13,209 bases of DNA from Myxococcales bacterium (GCA_004554395.1 SFMP01000104.1:1-13209), one strand, 5' to 3'; counted from the first letter of the stretch, positions 1 through 7,578 are shown. Notes: generated by a model not told the origin, from the letters alone. A program made the numbers and translations.

Positions 1-68
1 ATAATGCCTTTTGGTGTTGGTAAGTACATGCACTAACATCTACTTTTCTCTATCAAAAGGATTCTTTT

Positions 69-460
69 ATGCAACACGAATGCAGAATTACAGTCCTCGA
101 AACAAAAGTTTTCGATGACTATCAAGAGAAATATCTTGCCAATCCGAAGTCTGGTCCGTGCCCATGCTTTAAGAAAGGCGACACATTCCTACTCAAAAGC
201 CCCCCGAACGAGATGATTTCTATCACATGCTCAACGGAAAGTTTTCTGCCGAAGCATGGGATGCCGTCAGTAGGTACGTCTACACCGCATTGCAGGGCGG
301 ATCGATTATGCATAAGTGGACAAACGATGAACGCATCATGATAGCATGCTGCAACGATGGCACACGCTCCGTCATCTTCAAGATCGAACGAATCGACATT
401 CCAGAAAACGACGAAGAGCGCCAATGGCTTGAAAAACAAAACTTTAAAAATACCGCCTAA
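69..460 (+). pseudogene. TIGR04076-like small protein gene, split by a frameshift
   Basis: Two overlapping open frames together read as one protein of the TIGR04076 type, about 130 residues. The first frame starts at ATG 69, with AAGGA at 57-61 as ribosome site, and carries the family-like opening CRITVLET and the GPCPCFKKGDTF segment. The second frame carries FSAEAWDAV, ACCNDGTRSVIFKIE and stops at 458-460. They join at a run of six C (200-205): in the first frame the run reads Ser-Pro-Pro, and in the second Pro-Pro-Glu-Arg-Asp-Asp-Phe, which continues without a stop into the conserved half. Adding one C would restore a single frame. The molecular role of the family is not known to me. The break could be a real mutation, a homopolymer sequencing or assembly error, or a -1 translational slip on C CCC CCG. 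Family assignment is from recalled motifs, not a search. Confidence 0.72.
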
Positions 461-544
461 GACGCGTACACAGGATAACAGAATCGCCCCAAAGACGCAT
501 GGTCTCAGAGGTTTTGCGATTCTCTTTATCGGCAAAACAACTAA

Positions 545-569
545 AAACGCCGACTCTAGGTCGGCGTTT
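545..569 (-). terminator. Rho-independent terminator of the leftward FHA operon
   Basis: A perfect 10-bp inverted repeat (545-554 with 560-569) encloses the 5-base loop TCTAG. Read leftward, the stem runs into five T (complement of 543-547). It begins 5 bases past the stop codon at 574. On the plus strand the stem ends in only three T, so it is best assigned to the leftward genes but may also stop the 69-460 transcript. Confidence 0.85.
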
Positions 570-573
570 CAGA

Positions 574-1938
574 TTAATCGGCCAGCATGTCCTTTAAAGA
601 CTTGCTACATTTCTTGGCCCGCGCTTGGTATTTACTCTTCTTCTGAGAAATCGAATCCATAAACTCGATCGCTGCACGAATGCGATCTTTCTCGGTATCG
701 TTCTGTGAATCGAGTTTTTGCGCAACCGTACAATACTCGTCGACGCAACTGAGCGACAAACCTGCCTCACAGTTCGATCGAGCATCGTTAATCTTGGCGA
801 TGCGAATGCCGCTTTCGCAAGAAGCAATGAGTTTTTCGACCTCTTCGTAGCGCCCATTTGTCTCATCGATGCTCTTCAAGATGCGCAATGCATCGTTAAA
901 CGATCGCGTCTGCATCTTTTCTTTGGCACGCTTGAGGCTTTCTTCAAAGGCGATCTCGTTATCGATTCGCGTTTGAAGCTGAGCCACTTCTTTGTTATCG
1001 GGGTTCTCCTTGAGCAAAGCCATCGTGATATTCTTTGCCGCTTCGAAATGCTGTCGATCAGCTAAGTTTTTCGCTTCGTTCAAGCGGCTTTCGAATTTCT
1101 CAAGCGCACTCTCTTGTGCCACTTCTTGCGGCTCTTGAGGCTCCGAACCTCTGCTCATGAGCAAACCGACGACGAGCGCAACGGCAACGACGATAAAGAT
1201 GAGCAACCCCAAGAAAAACCCAATAAACATGCGATTATCGTTGCGCTTCGGTCCAGCATTCGCATAAGCCGCCAAATCGACGCGTTGCGTCGCTGGAACG
1301 AACACAAACGATACATCCGAACCAAATCGAATCAGGTCGCCACCGTGAAGCGGAACTTGCCCTTGGATCTTCTTGTTGTTGACGAATGTGCCATTCGAAG
1401 ATCCGAGATCGACGACAAAGTAATTGAGATTGACGTTGACGATTTTTGCGTGGTTACGCGAAATCGAATCTTCGGTAAGCAAGATGTAATTGTCTTCTGT
1501 TCGCCCAATCGAGTTCGATGCCTCGGTCAACATAAACTCTTCGCCGGCGAATTTATCGCCTACGCGAACGAGTTTATATCCACTTTCGTTGCCCGAAACG
1601 ATTTGAGTTTTGAGGACATCTTGTCCGGCATTCATCTCTTTCTGATCTTTGTATTCCAAATAGAGCGTGTACTCGCCAATGCGAATCTTCGAGCCATTTT
1701 TGATCTCAGTCTTATCCTGAATCAATGCACCGTCGACGAGCACGCCATTGGCGCTCCCCAAATCGGTGATGTAACATTTGTTATTGGCAACGAAGATGCG
1801 CGCGTGCGAGCGCGAGACAGAATTCGACGGCAAAACGACGTCGTTTCCGTCGACGCGTCCGATGGAGTAACTTCCGTGATCGAACGATATTTCAGCGGCA
1901 GACCGCCCATGGCGGTCTTCTATGATAAGTGTATACAT
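574..1938 (-). CDS. FHA-FHA-transmembrane protein with helical repeat tail
   Basis: This 454-residue protein has two forkhead-associated (phosphothreonine-binding) domains. FHA1 (about 20-95) shows G27-R28, S42-x-x-H45 and S62-A-N64-G65. FHA2 (about 120-215) shows G145-R146, S160-x-x-H163 and S180-S-N182-G-T. Both keep the usual binding residues. One membrane helix follows at about 238-261, with positive residues just before it, so the FHA half should be cytoplasmic and the tail (262-454) outside the inner membrane. The tail is helical and TPR-like (repeated A..L..A patterns) and has five cysteines (374, 390, 398, 403, 444). The start has an AGGGG ribosome site and lies 17 bases after the stop of the upstream FHA/CpaF gene, so the two form an operon. 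It resembles the 7714-9249 product in architecture. The ligand and partner kinase are unknown. Confidence 0.9.
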   Translation of the reverse strand: MYTLIIEDRHGRSAAEISFDHGSYSIGRVDGNDVVLPSNSVSRSHARIFVANNKCYITDLGSANGVLVDGALIQDKTEIKNGSKIRIGEYTLYLEYKDQKEMNAGQDVLKTQIVSGNESGYKLVRVGDKFAGEEFMLTEASNSIGRTEDNYILLTEDSISRNHAKIVNVNLNYFVVDLGSSNGTFVNNKKIQGQVPLHGGDLIRFGSDVSFVFVPATQRVDLAAYANAGPKRNDNRMFIGFFLGLLIFIVVAVALVVGLLMSRGSEPQEPQEVAQESALEKFESRLNEAKNLADRQHFEAAKNITMALLKENPDNKEVAQLQTRIDNEIAFEESLKRAKEKMQTRSFNDALRILKSIDETNGRYEEVEKLIASCESGIRIAKINDARSNCEAGLSLSCVDEYCTVAQKLDSQNDTEKDRIRAAIEFMDSISQKKSKYQARAKKCSKSLKDMLAD

Positions 1939-1955
1939 AAGCCCCTATTGCGGAT

Positions 1956-4484
1956 TTATGGATTGAAGATAGATGGATCGAGCGCCATACCGCCGCGTTC
2001 GAGTTCGCGATAGAAGTTGGGAATGTTGCCAAGCGCCTTGAACTGTCCGTCGCCAACGGCCATATTTCCCATGCCCGACCCCGACCAAATGAAGATCGGA
2101 ACGAGTTGATATTCGCCGTTTTGTTCCACGACTTCAGCAATCTCGACGATTCTGCGCTTCGCATCCGTAAAAGCTCGCACGTTCACGACGATATCGATAT
2201 TGCCGACGAGCGAAGCGACATTCGGATCGGTTCCAACCATGCGTTTGAACTGTGCAAATCCCTCGCTTGCATTGAGTCCATACGCCGTGGCAATCGAGCC
2301 TTGCGCTCCCGAGCAAACCGACGACACAAACGCCGTGGCATCCGATGCCGTTTGGAGCGAATCGGCGAGGACACGTTCGGCTCGCAAACGACCGGCTTGG
2401 CGAATGAGCGAACCCAAATCGCCACCTTGCCCAAACGTGGCATTCTGCGCTTCGAGACTCATCACATACAACTGCGGCATGACCAAAACGGCGGAATTTT
2501 CAACCGTGACGATGCGTTCGCCATCGGGGATTTCGGCACCGAGAGCGTTCAAGAGCGTCGTACGGCCCGATGTTTGGGCACCGACGATGAGAATATTGCG
2601 ACGCGCCTTGACGCAAAGATTGAGGAATTCCTCCATTTCATGCGACAGCATGCCATGTTGACTAAGGACGTGAAGCGCACGATATTCGTGGTTCGGCTTG
2701 CGAACGACGATCGACGTCGATGCCACCGAAACTGGCGGAATGACGACTTCGATTTGCGTGCCATCGCCAAAACGAACTTCCGACACGGCTGGAGCATTTT
2801 GCGGTGTCAAACCATTGAATTGCAACAAGCGCTGCGCCACGAGATAGAGCGTATCAGCACTCGTAAATTGCAAACTCGAAATTTCGCGATGCCCTTTGCG
2901 CTCGACGACGATCGTCTCGAAATTGTAGACGTTAAACGCACTCACTTCGGTATCGTCGATGAGCGAATCGACTGCGCCCAAGCCACATGCCTCTTTGAGC
3001 AAGAAATCGACGAGCGAATCTGGATTGACACTGCCCAACTGACTTCTACAGCTATTGATGCATTCCATGAGCTGATTATAGCACGAATCCTGCGTTTCGG
3101 GCTCGGGCGGATAGGGCATCGACGCAATCGTCTGAAAATCGTTCATCGACAAATACTTATCCATGACAACGCGAGCTGCTTTGATCCATGCGTCACTCTC
3201 TGGAGTGCGAGCATCGTCGACGACGATTTCTTCGGGCAATGCAGCAGTTCCAACGTTTCGCACACTTTGCACACCACGCGAACCCGCTACTGATTTGCTC
3301 GCGCTGCGGAGCGATTTATCCATGATACCTTCGCTAGCCGGCGCACCAATATTGGAAGGCTGTTTGACGCTCGACAAATTCGACATCGAACGCGATCCCG
3401 ACACACCCAATTGGCTTGCGCCAAGCGGCGAAGAGACCAAGCTGGCGCTCGGACCACCGATCTGAGACATGCTCGCGCCGAGATTCGGCGCATGATCGGC
3501 ACCACCCATTGGAGCGCTCGATACACCGAGATTTGGTCCTTTCGGAGCCGAAATTGCCGGCGACGCACCAAGACTCGGCGCTGCTCCAGGGCCCATCGGT
3601 GCCGATGATTGTTCCATACTGTTGCTAGGTCCGGCGAGGCTAGGCGAAACGCCGGGGCCCATAGGGGCACCAAGACTCGGCGCTGCCCCTGGCCCCATCG
3701 GACCTCCTAAACTCGGTGCTGCTCCGAGGCCCATCGGGCCTGCCCCTGGCCCCATCGGACCTCCTAAACTCGGCGCTGCGCCAGGCCCGATCGGACCGGC
3801 CCCCGGCCCCATCGGACTGCCGAGGCTCGGTGCCACTCCAGGCCCCATCGGGCCAGCCCCCGGTCCCATCGGACCACCAAGGCTCGGTGCCGCCCCAGGC
3901 CCCATCGGACCACCTAAACTCGGTGCCGCCCCAGGCCCCATGCCCATCGGCGATGCCATGTCCATCGGCGACGACAAACCAGGACCCATTGGACCAGGCA
4001 CGCCCGCTGTCGACGCCATTCCCGGCATGCTCGGACGCACACCACCTGCACGCGGACCACCTATCGTTGGCCCCGCCATGTGTTGCGGCTCAACGCCTCC
4101 AATCGACGGAAGCGATGCCGCACTCGGACCACTCGGAAACGGTTGCATCGACGGTGCACCTACCGACGAACCAACTGCCGCTCCACCACCTGTTTCGCGC
4201 ACCTCTATCGTAAAATCACCGATAAAAATCTTGTCCCCTTCTTCCATCACTCGAGGACCCGTGATCTTCTCGCCATTGACAAACGTTCCATTCGTGCTCT
4301 TAAGGTCGATCACGATGATCTTCCCATCTTTGACGACAATTCGAGAATGCCGCTTCGAGATATTCGATCTGCCTAGGACAATATCATTACCCTTAATACG
4401 CCCAATGAGAACCTCGGACTTAGTACTGTCAAATGTCTGTACGGATGATGGACCGTCTTTCTCGGTAATGGTCACACTAAGCAT
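1956..4484 (-). CDS. FHA domain fused to a degenerate CpaF/TadA-type ATPase
   Basis: This 842-residue protein begins with an FHA domain (about 1-97; R29, S43-x-x-H46, S63-T-N65-G-T). A low-complexity Gly/Pro/Met/Ala/Ser linker follows (about 100-420), with eight PSLG or PSLA repeats. The C-terminal part (about 422-842) matches CpaF/TadA/VirB11 secretion ATPases in order, including GDGTQIEVVIPP before the nucleotide site and the closing KRRIVEIAEVVEQNGEY and ALDPSIF segments. The catalytic motifs are altered: Walker A is GAQTSGRT with Arg641 in place of Lys, the Walker B region ERVLADSLQT has Ser709 where VGEVRG has Glu, and the His box reads ATAYGLN (Tyr735 for His). Glu662 of the TIED-like box is kept but followed by Asn. 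ATP hydrolysis is therefore unlikely (inference). GGAGAGGAG lies 5 bases before the start. It is the first gene of an operon with the FHA-FHA membrane protein. Confidence 0.9.
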   Translation of the reverse strand: MLSVTITEKDGPSSVQTFDSTKSEVLIGRIKGNDIVLGRSNISKRHSRIVVKDGKIIVIDLKSTNGTFVNGEKITGPRVMEEGDKIFIGDFTIEVRETGGGAAVGSSVGAPSMQPFPSGPSAASLPSIGGVEPQHMAGPTIGGPRAGGVRPSMPGMASTAGVPGPMGPGLSSPMDMASPMGMGPGAAPSLGGPMGPGAAPSLGGPMGPGAGPMGPGVAPSLGSPMGPGAGPIGPGAAPSLGGPMGPGAGPMGLGAAPSLGGPMGPGAAPSLGAPMGPGVSPSLAGPSNSMEQSSAPMGPGAAPSLGASPAISAPKGPNLGVSSAPMGGADHAPNLGASMSQIGGPSASLVSSPLGASQLGVSGSRSMSNLSSVKQPSNIGAPASEGIMDKSLRSASKSVAGSRGVQSVRNVGTAALPEEIVVDDARTPESDAWIKAARVVMDKYLSMNDFQTIASMPYPPEPETQDSCYNQLMECINSCRSQLGSVNPDSLVDFLLKEACGLGAVDSLIDDTEVSAFNVYNFETIVVERKGHREISSLQFTSADTLYLVAQRLLQFNGLTPQNAPAVSEVRFGDGTQIEVVIPPVSVASTSIVVRKPNHEYRALHVLSQHGMLSHEMEEFLNLCVKARRNILIVGAQTSGRTTLLNALGAEIPDGERIVTVENSAVLVMPQLYVMSLEAQNATFGQGGDLGSLIRQAGRLRAERVLADSLQTASDATAFVSSVCSGAQGSIATAYGLNASEGFAQFKRMVGTDPNVASLVGNIDIVVNVRAFTDAKRRIVEIAEVVEQNGEYQLVPIFIWSGSGMGNMAVGDGQFKALGNIPNFYRELERGGMALDPSIFNP
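3565..3946 (-). repeat. In-frame Gly/Pro/Met repeat array in the FHA-CpaF linker
   Basis: Within the FHA/CpaF gene, units encoding GPMGPGAAPSLG (36 bases) or an extended 18-residue form with an extra GAGPMGP block (54 bases) occur eight times, counted by PSLG or PSLA. One interruption, encoding SNSMEQSS, lies around 3604-3630. Copies differ mostly by synonymous or conservative changes, so the array is moderately old, but its units look prone to length variation. All unit lengths are multiples of three, which keeps the downstream ATPase domain in frame. Confidence 0.85.
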
Positions 4485-4557
4485 ATGAACTCCTCTCCAT
4501 TCACTGTGAATTAGAAAAAAACAAACTGCGCTCTTTGAACGCTAAAATGCCGTTGCT

Positions 4558-4586
4558 CTTCTATTCCCCTTTGCAAAAACTGTCAA
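4558..4586 (-). promoter_or_regulatory. Candidate sigma70-type promoter of the FHA/CpaF operon
   Basis: Read leftward, there is a perfect TTGACA (4581-4586), a 17-base spacer, then TAGAAG (4558-4563; four of six consensus bases). A start near 4551 would give a leader of about 65 bases ending in the strong GGAGAGGAG ribosome site at 4490-4498. The rest of the intergenic stretch 4485-4769 holds the divergent lipoprotein promoter and nothing else I can name. Confidence 0.6.
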
Positions 4587-4674
4587 GAATGCGTTGTTCT
4601 GTCCATCGGGTTTTGCTACGCATTCCAGTTGCCTTTTCTCTTTTCCAACGACTTCTCCCACGCATCATTATCGG

Positions 4675-4704
4675 TTGAATTCTTAGCCACCCACATGTCA
4701 TACT
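4675..4704 (+). promoter_or_regulatory. Candidate promoter of the lipoprotein gene
   Basis: TTGAAT (4675-4680) and CATACT (4699-4704) are separated by 18 bases, and a TG sits one base before the -10 box (extended -10 form). Each box matches four of six consensus bases. The predicted leader is about 60 bases. No strong ribosome site is visible before the ATG. Confidence 0.4.
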
Positions 4705-4769
4705 AAACGCCGACGATCGGCCTCCTACAAGCCCCATGCCCGTCTAAGTTCTCCATCCTTCGAGTCATC

Positions 4770-5606
4770 ATGAATAAAAAATACAGCCAATCTATTAATT
4801 ACTTGTCGATTCTTCTATCAATCCTACTCATTAGCGCATTTTCTTCATCGTGTGCGCGTTCCATACCGACGCCACAAGTCGAGCTAGCCGATGCTCAACG
4901 CCAAATCGTCGAAGCCGTGCGACCTGTCCCCGAAACGATGAGAGCCATTGCTCGCGTCGATTACGTCGACGAAAAAAACAAAAAGCGGGCTGTTGGGCAA
5001 GAACTCATCCTCTCCGCCGATGACAATGCGCAGCTGCGCATGACCGTATCGGCCTTCGATAAAGCAATTGCCGTCCTCGTCACCGATGGCACGACGTTCG
5101 GGTTATTCGACGTCGGGCAAAATGCCTATGTCACAGGGCGAGCAACCCCCGATTCCATTTCGTCCATTCTCCCCGTCAGGCTCTCTGCTCTCGACCTGCA
5201 CCGCGTCCTTTTTGGATCATACCCAACCGACGAACTCGCGCCCAATGCCCACGAAACGGCCGAATTCTACTGGGATTCTAAGCTCGGAGGCTACTGCTAT
5301 GCGCTCCCCCTTATAAACGGTGCCACGCAAAAAGCATATTATTCATGGCCCGATAAAGACATCTTCCGAATCGACGTCTCCAATGCAAAAGGCGACGTCA
5401 TCTATCGCTACGAAGCCTCTAATTTTACGTCGCAAAAGTCTGGCGACGTCGTCTATCGATTCCCCGACAAAATTCGATTTAGCCTACCCATCGAAAAAGC
5501 CGATGTCCAGCTACGCATCGACAAACGCGACCTCGATGTCGAATTTGCTCCCGCAGTCTTTCGTCTCCTACCGCCACAAGGCGCAAAAGTCTTGGTCGTC
5601 GAGTAG
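4770..5606 (+). CDS. LolB-like (DUF4292-type) outer membrane lipoprotein
   Basis: This 278-residue protein has a lipoprotein signal: a basic N-terminus (MNKK), a hydrophobic core (about 11-23) and the lipobox SSSC with Cys28 as the lipidated residue. The mature part resembles LolA/LolB-fold lipoproteins of the DUF4292 style. A region of mean-force-like beta strands (ARVDY, GQELILS, AQLRMTVSAFDKAIAVLVTDG) leads to TFGLFDVGQNAYVTGRATPDSI, LPVRLSALDLHRVLFGSYP and a C-terminal stretch of beta segments. Such proteins bind acyl chains or lipoproteins at the outer membrane, which points to a Gram-negative envelope. The exact role here is unknown. It is transcribed alone, divergent from the FHA operon and convergent with the tRNA. 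No strong Shine-Dalgarno is seen, but the signal peptide supports this ATG. Confidence 0.78.
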   Translation: MNKKYSQSINYLSILLSILLISAFSSSCARSIPTPQVELADAQRQIVEAVRPVPETMRAIARVDYVDEKNKKRAVGQELILSADDNAQLRMTVSAFDKAIAVLVTDGTTFGLFDVGQNAYVTGRATPDSISSILPVRLSALDLHRVLFGSYPTDELAPNAHETAEFYWDSKLGGYCYALPLINGATQKAYYSWPDKDIFRIDVSNAKGDVIYRYEASNFTSQKSGDVVYRFPDKIRFSLPIEKADVQLRIDKRDLDVEFAPAVFRLLPPQGAKVLVVE

Positions 5607-5638
5607 ATCGCCCGCCAAAGCAAGATCCCGAGCAAAAA

Positions 5639-5663
5639 GAAACCCGCCAATCCGGCGGGTTTC
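5639..5663 (-). terminator. Terminator of the tRNA, shared with the lipoprotein gene
   Basis: A perfect 10-bp inverted repeat (5639-5648 with 5654-5663) has the loop AATCC. Leftward it is followed by five T (complement of 5634-5638), which suits the tRNA transcript. Rightward it ends in only three T, so for the convergent lipoprotein gene it would be a weaker stop. Confidence 0.8.
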
Positions 5664-5685
5664 ATGTCACTATCGATTTGAAAAA

Positions 5686-5759
5686 TGATCCTGGCGGGAG
5701 TCGAACCTGCGACCTTTTGATTAGGAATCAACTGCTCTATCCATCTGAGCTACAGGACC
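5686..5759 (-). tRNA. tRNA-Arg (anticodon CCT)
   Basis: The leftward sequence folds as a 74-base tRNA. The acceptor stem is GGTCCTG with CAGGATC, the D stem GCTC/GAGC, the anticodon loop TTCCTAA (CCT at 5723-5725, reading AGG), and the T loop TTCGACT. The discriminator base is A, and CCA is not encoded. Two non-Watson-Crick positions are visible: G27-A43 in the anticodon stem and A51-C63 in the T stem. The remaining pairs are intact, so it is probably functional. It has a strong promoter and its own terminator, and no integrase gene lies nearby. Confidence 0.92.
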
Positions 5760-5787
5760 GTGGCTTTTTTCTCCAAAAAGCCCGAAC

Positions 5788-5816
5788 ATTATGCTATAGA
5801 AGATTCAAATTGTCAA
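5788..5816 (-). promoter_or_regulatory. Strong promoter of tRNA-Arg
   Basis: Read leftward, a perfect TTGACA (5811-5816) is followed after exactly 17 bases by CATAAT (5788-5793; five of six). The predicted start falls near 5781, so the leader is only about 22 bases. That leader is almost entirely an inverted repeat (5762-5769 with 5775-5782) ending just before the tRNA. The rest of 5817-5979 shows no clear signal for the rightward kinase gene. Confidence 0.82.
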
Positions 5817-5979
5817 CCGATTCGTCACCACCTCCTCCGAAAGGGATCGTTCAAAGATTTGTTTGGTGAACGGCGAAAACTGGTTTATTTAAGGATGTAC
5901 ATACGGGCTCGCCTGCAAATCGCGATGCCCGATTTAATTTCTTTTTTCATCTGTAAAATCAATCGTTTGGGGTATTCTT

Positions 5980-6648
5980 TTGTCGAACTACATTGTCATT
6001 GAAGGTTTGATTGGTGTCGGAAAAACGAGTCTCTGCCATCTCTTGCGAAAACGCCTCAACGCGCGCCTCGTCCTTGAGCCGTGCGAGGCAAACCCCTTTT
6101 TGGCGAGTTTCTATGCCGATCCAAAGCATTACGCATTCCCTGCGCAAATGTTCTATCTAGCTGGGCGCTATCAACAACAAGTCGAACTCCTCCAGCGATC
6201 GCTCTTCGAAAGCCTAACCGTCGCCGATTACCTCTTCGAAAAAGATCGCCTCTTCGCCGAACAAACGCTCAACGACGAAGAAATGGGGCTCTATAACCGC
6301 TTCACAGAGCTACTCAGCCACCACGTTTGTTGCCCCGATTTCGTCATCTATCTCGATGCCCCTACCGATGTCATCCTCTCGCGCATACACAGGCGATCCA
6401 TCGATGCCGAACAAGTCATCGAATCCGACTACCTCGACGCTTTGCGTGCTCGATACCAAGCCCTATGGGATCGCTGGAAACAATGCCCCGTCTATATGCT
6501 CGACACGACAAATCTCAACTACGTCGACAATCCCAAAGACGCCGACTACATGTGCAAGCTCGTCGAGGGCTACATCGACGGACATCCCATCGAAGGTGCC
6601 CCCAAACCCTACAGCATCGAATCCCAAGGACGACTCCTATTCTCATAA
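5980..6648 (+). CDS. Deoxynucleoside kinase (dNK/dGK family)
   Basis: This 222-residue protein fits the deoxyadenosine/deoxyguanosine kinase family, which phosphorylates deoxynucleosides in the salvage pathway in the cytoplasm. The P-loop is GLIGVGKTS (residues 9-17; Lys15, Thr16). The conserved ADYLFEKDRLFAE block (about 81-93) contains the substrate-site Glu and Asp-Arg. A lid segment with spaced Arg residues (RIHRRSIDAEQVIESDYL) closes the active site, and a Tyr/Trp-rich helix follows. Length is typical. The start is TTG: no in-frame ATG precedes the P-loop strand, and GGGG at 5969-5972 is at a workable distance. Substrate choice among dA, dG and dC cannot be read from sequence. The next gene begins 57 bases downstream without an obvious terminator, so they may be co-transcribed. 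Confidence 0.9.
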   Translation: MSNYIVIEGLIGVGKTSLCHLLRKRLNARLVLEPCEANPFLASFYADPKHYAFPAQMFYLAGRYQQQVELLQRSLFESLTVADYLFEKDRLFAEQTLNDEEMGLYNRFTELLSHHVCCPDFVIYLDAPTDVILSRIHRRSIDAEQVIESDYLDALRARYQALWDRWKQCPVYMLDTTNLNYVDNPKDADYMCKLVEGYIDGHPIEGAPKPYSIESQGRLLFS

Positions 6649-6705
6649 ACCACATGCGCCCTCTCGCGCCCAACAGCGACTTAATTCGTCGAAAGGACTG
6701 TAAGA

Positions 6706-7410
6706 ATGCAAAGAGAAGAAGCCATCAAAAGACTCGACAATTGGCTCAAAGTACCCGTCGACTACGAGTCAATCCTCCCCGCTCTCGCCGACTTAAAGTA
6801 CACCGATCAATTCGAAGACTACATCCAACGCGTCGCCGAAATCGAATATCGCTCTGCTTCGAGCATCGCCGATGACGTCGATCACTACATTACAAAAGTT
6901 CGATACGAACTCGAAAAAAAACAGCAAGCATTCGACCAACAACTCGACGATATGGCAGGCGGCGACCGCGTCAAACCCAAAAACTCTTCCTACGACGACG
7001 ACATCATCGACGACACATCGCATCAAAAACGCCCATCGGCAAAAGATTCTGCTCGAGAAAAGGCTTTCAAAAACTACATCAATCAGTCTAGCGCCACGCG
7101 AAGCCGCAAACGTCGCGACGATGACGACGAATACGATGACGACATCGACGATGAAGAATACACCGATGCCATTCGCATCCGAAAGGGATACGCCTATTGT
7201 CCTTGTTGTGGCAAAAAGTTGCAAGCCAATTACAAAACCGAAATCACTTCTAACGGCGTTTTTTGGATAATCATCTGCGTTCTCTTTTGCATATTGCTCG
7301 TATTTATTCCCATCCTTTCATGCACCTATAAAATGGTCACTTTCCGATGCAAACATTGCCACCGCAAAAGCCTGCCACGCGACACGAGAGAACTCCCCGT
7401 TCTAAAGTAA
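6706..7410 (+). CDS. Membrane protein with LITAF-like split zinc ribbon
   Basis: This 234-residue protein of unknown function has three parts. Residues 1-85 are predicted helical, with a run of coiled character around 60-82. Residues 86-155 are polar and disordered, with blocks of Asp (DDDDEYDDDIDDEE) and a basic patch RSRKRR. The C-terminus has a CxxC (Cys165, Cys168), a strongly hydrophobic stretch (about 184-206) and a second CxxC (Cys215, Cys218) ending in CKHCHRKSLP. Two zinc knuckles separated by a membrane-embedded helix are the layout of the LITAF/SIMPLE domain, where both halves bind one zinc on the cytoplasmic face. That match is by architecture only. AAAGGA sits 8 bases before the ATG. 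It follows the kinase gene and ends at a strong terminator. Confidence 0.85.
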   Translation: MQREEAIKRLDNWLKVPVDYESILPALADLKYTDQFEDYIQRVAEIEYRSASSIADDVDHYITKVRYELEKKQQAFDQQLDDMAGGDRVKPKNSSYDDDIIDDTSHQKRPSAKDSAREKAFKNYINQSSATRSRKRRDDDDEYDDDIDDEEYTDAIRIRKGYAYCPCCGKKLQANYKTEITSNGVFWIIICVLFCILLVFIPILSCTYKMVTFRCKHCHRKSLPRDTRELPVLK

Positions 7411-7427
7411 TTCCATTTTCCCATTGC

Positions 7428-7535
7428 AACCGGCTTTCGCACAAACCCCATCGCTAGCGACTTCCCCGCAAGCCAATAGACTTGCGCCCTGTTCGCCTTG
7501 GGCAAAATACAAAAATGCGCACACTTTCGTGCGCG
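7428..7535. repeat. Diverged direct repeat, copy 1 (contains a terminator hairpin)
   Basis: This intergenic segment is repeated at 7579-7691. The two share a 43-base identical core (7448-7490 and 7602-7644), similar flanks, and a shared AGCAAAATACAAAAA-like block before a terminator hairpin. The core holds the 10-base palindrome TCGCTAGCGA (7451-7460) and an inverted repeat CGCAAG/CTTGCG (7467-7472 with 7481-7486). It lies between convergent genes, and the 303-base gap 7411-7713 has no credible gene. Confidence 0.85.
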
Positions 7536-7544
7536 TTTTTTTTT
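7517..7544 (+). terminator. Strong terminator of the kinase/LITAF-like unit
   Basis: A 6-bp GC-rich stem (GCGCAC 7517-7522 with GTGCGC 7529-7534), extendable by one T-G pair, has a 6-base loop and is followed by nine T (7536-7544). Five A precede it, so it could also act leftward. Confidence 0.9.
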
Positions 7545-7578
7545 GCACGAAATCACTCCATGTCGAGATGCGCCCCAT

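Noticed and set aside
1114..2013. Rightward 299-codon open frame opposite the FHA membrane protein
   Set aside because: Arg-rich composition without domains; the opposite strand encodes two complete FHA domains across the same bases.
2106..3293. Rightward 395-codon open frame opposite the CpaF-like domain
   Set aside because: It arises from the TCGA-rich codon bias of the leftward gene and shows no recognisable protein features.
3622..4488. Long rightward open frame opposite the FHA-CpaF linker (288 codons, Pro/Gly-rich)
   Set aside because: It is the reverse complement of the Gly/Pro/Met repeats, has no ribosome site, and the leftward frame has clear domains on both sides.
5686..5759. tRNA gene as an integration site of a mobile element
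   Set aside because: No integrase, no repeat of the tRNA 3' end in the window, and only housekeeping genes on both sides.
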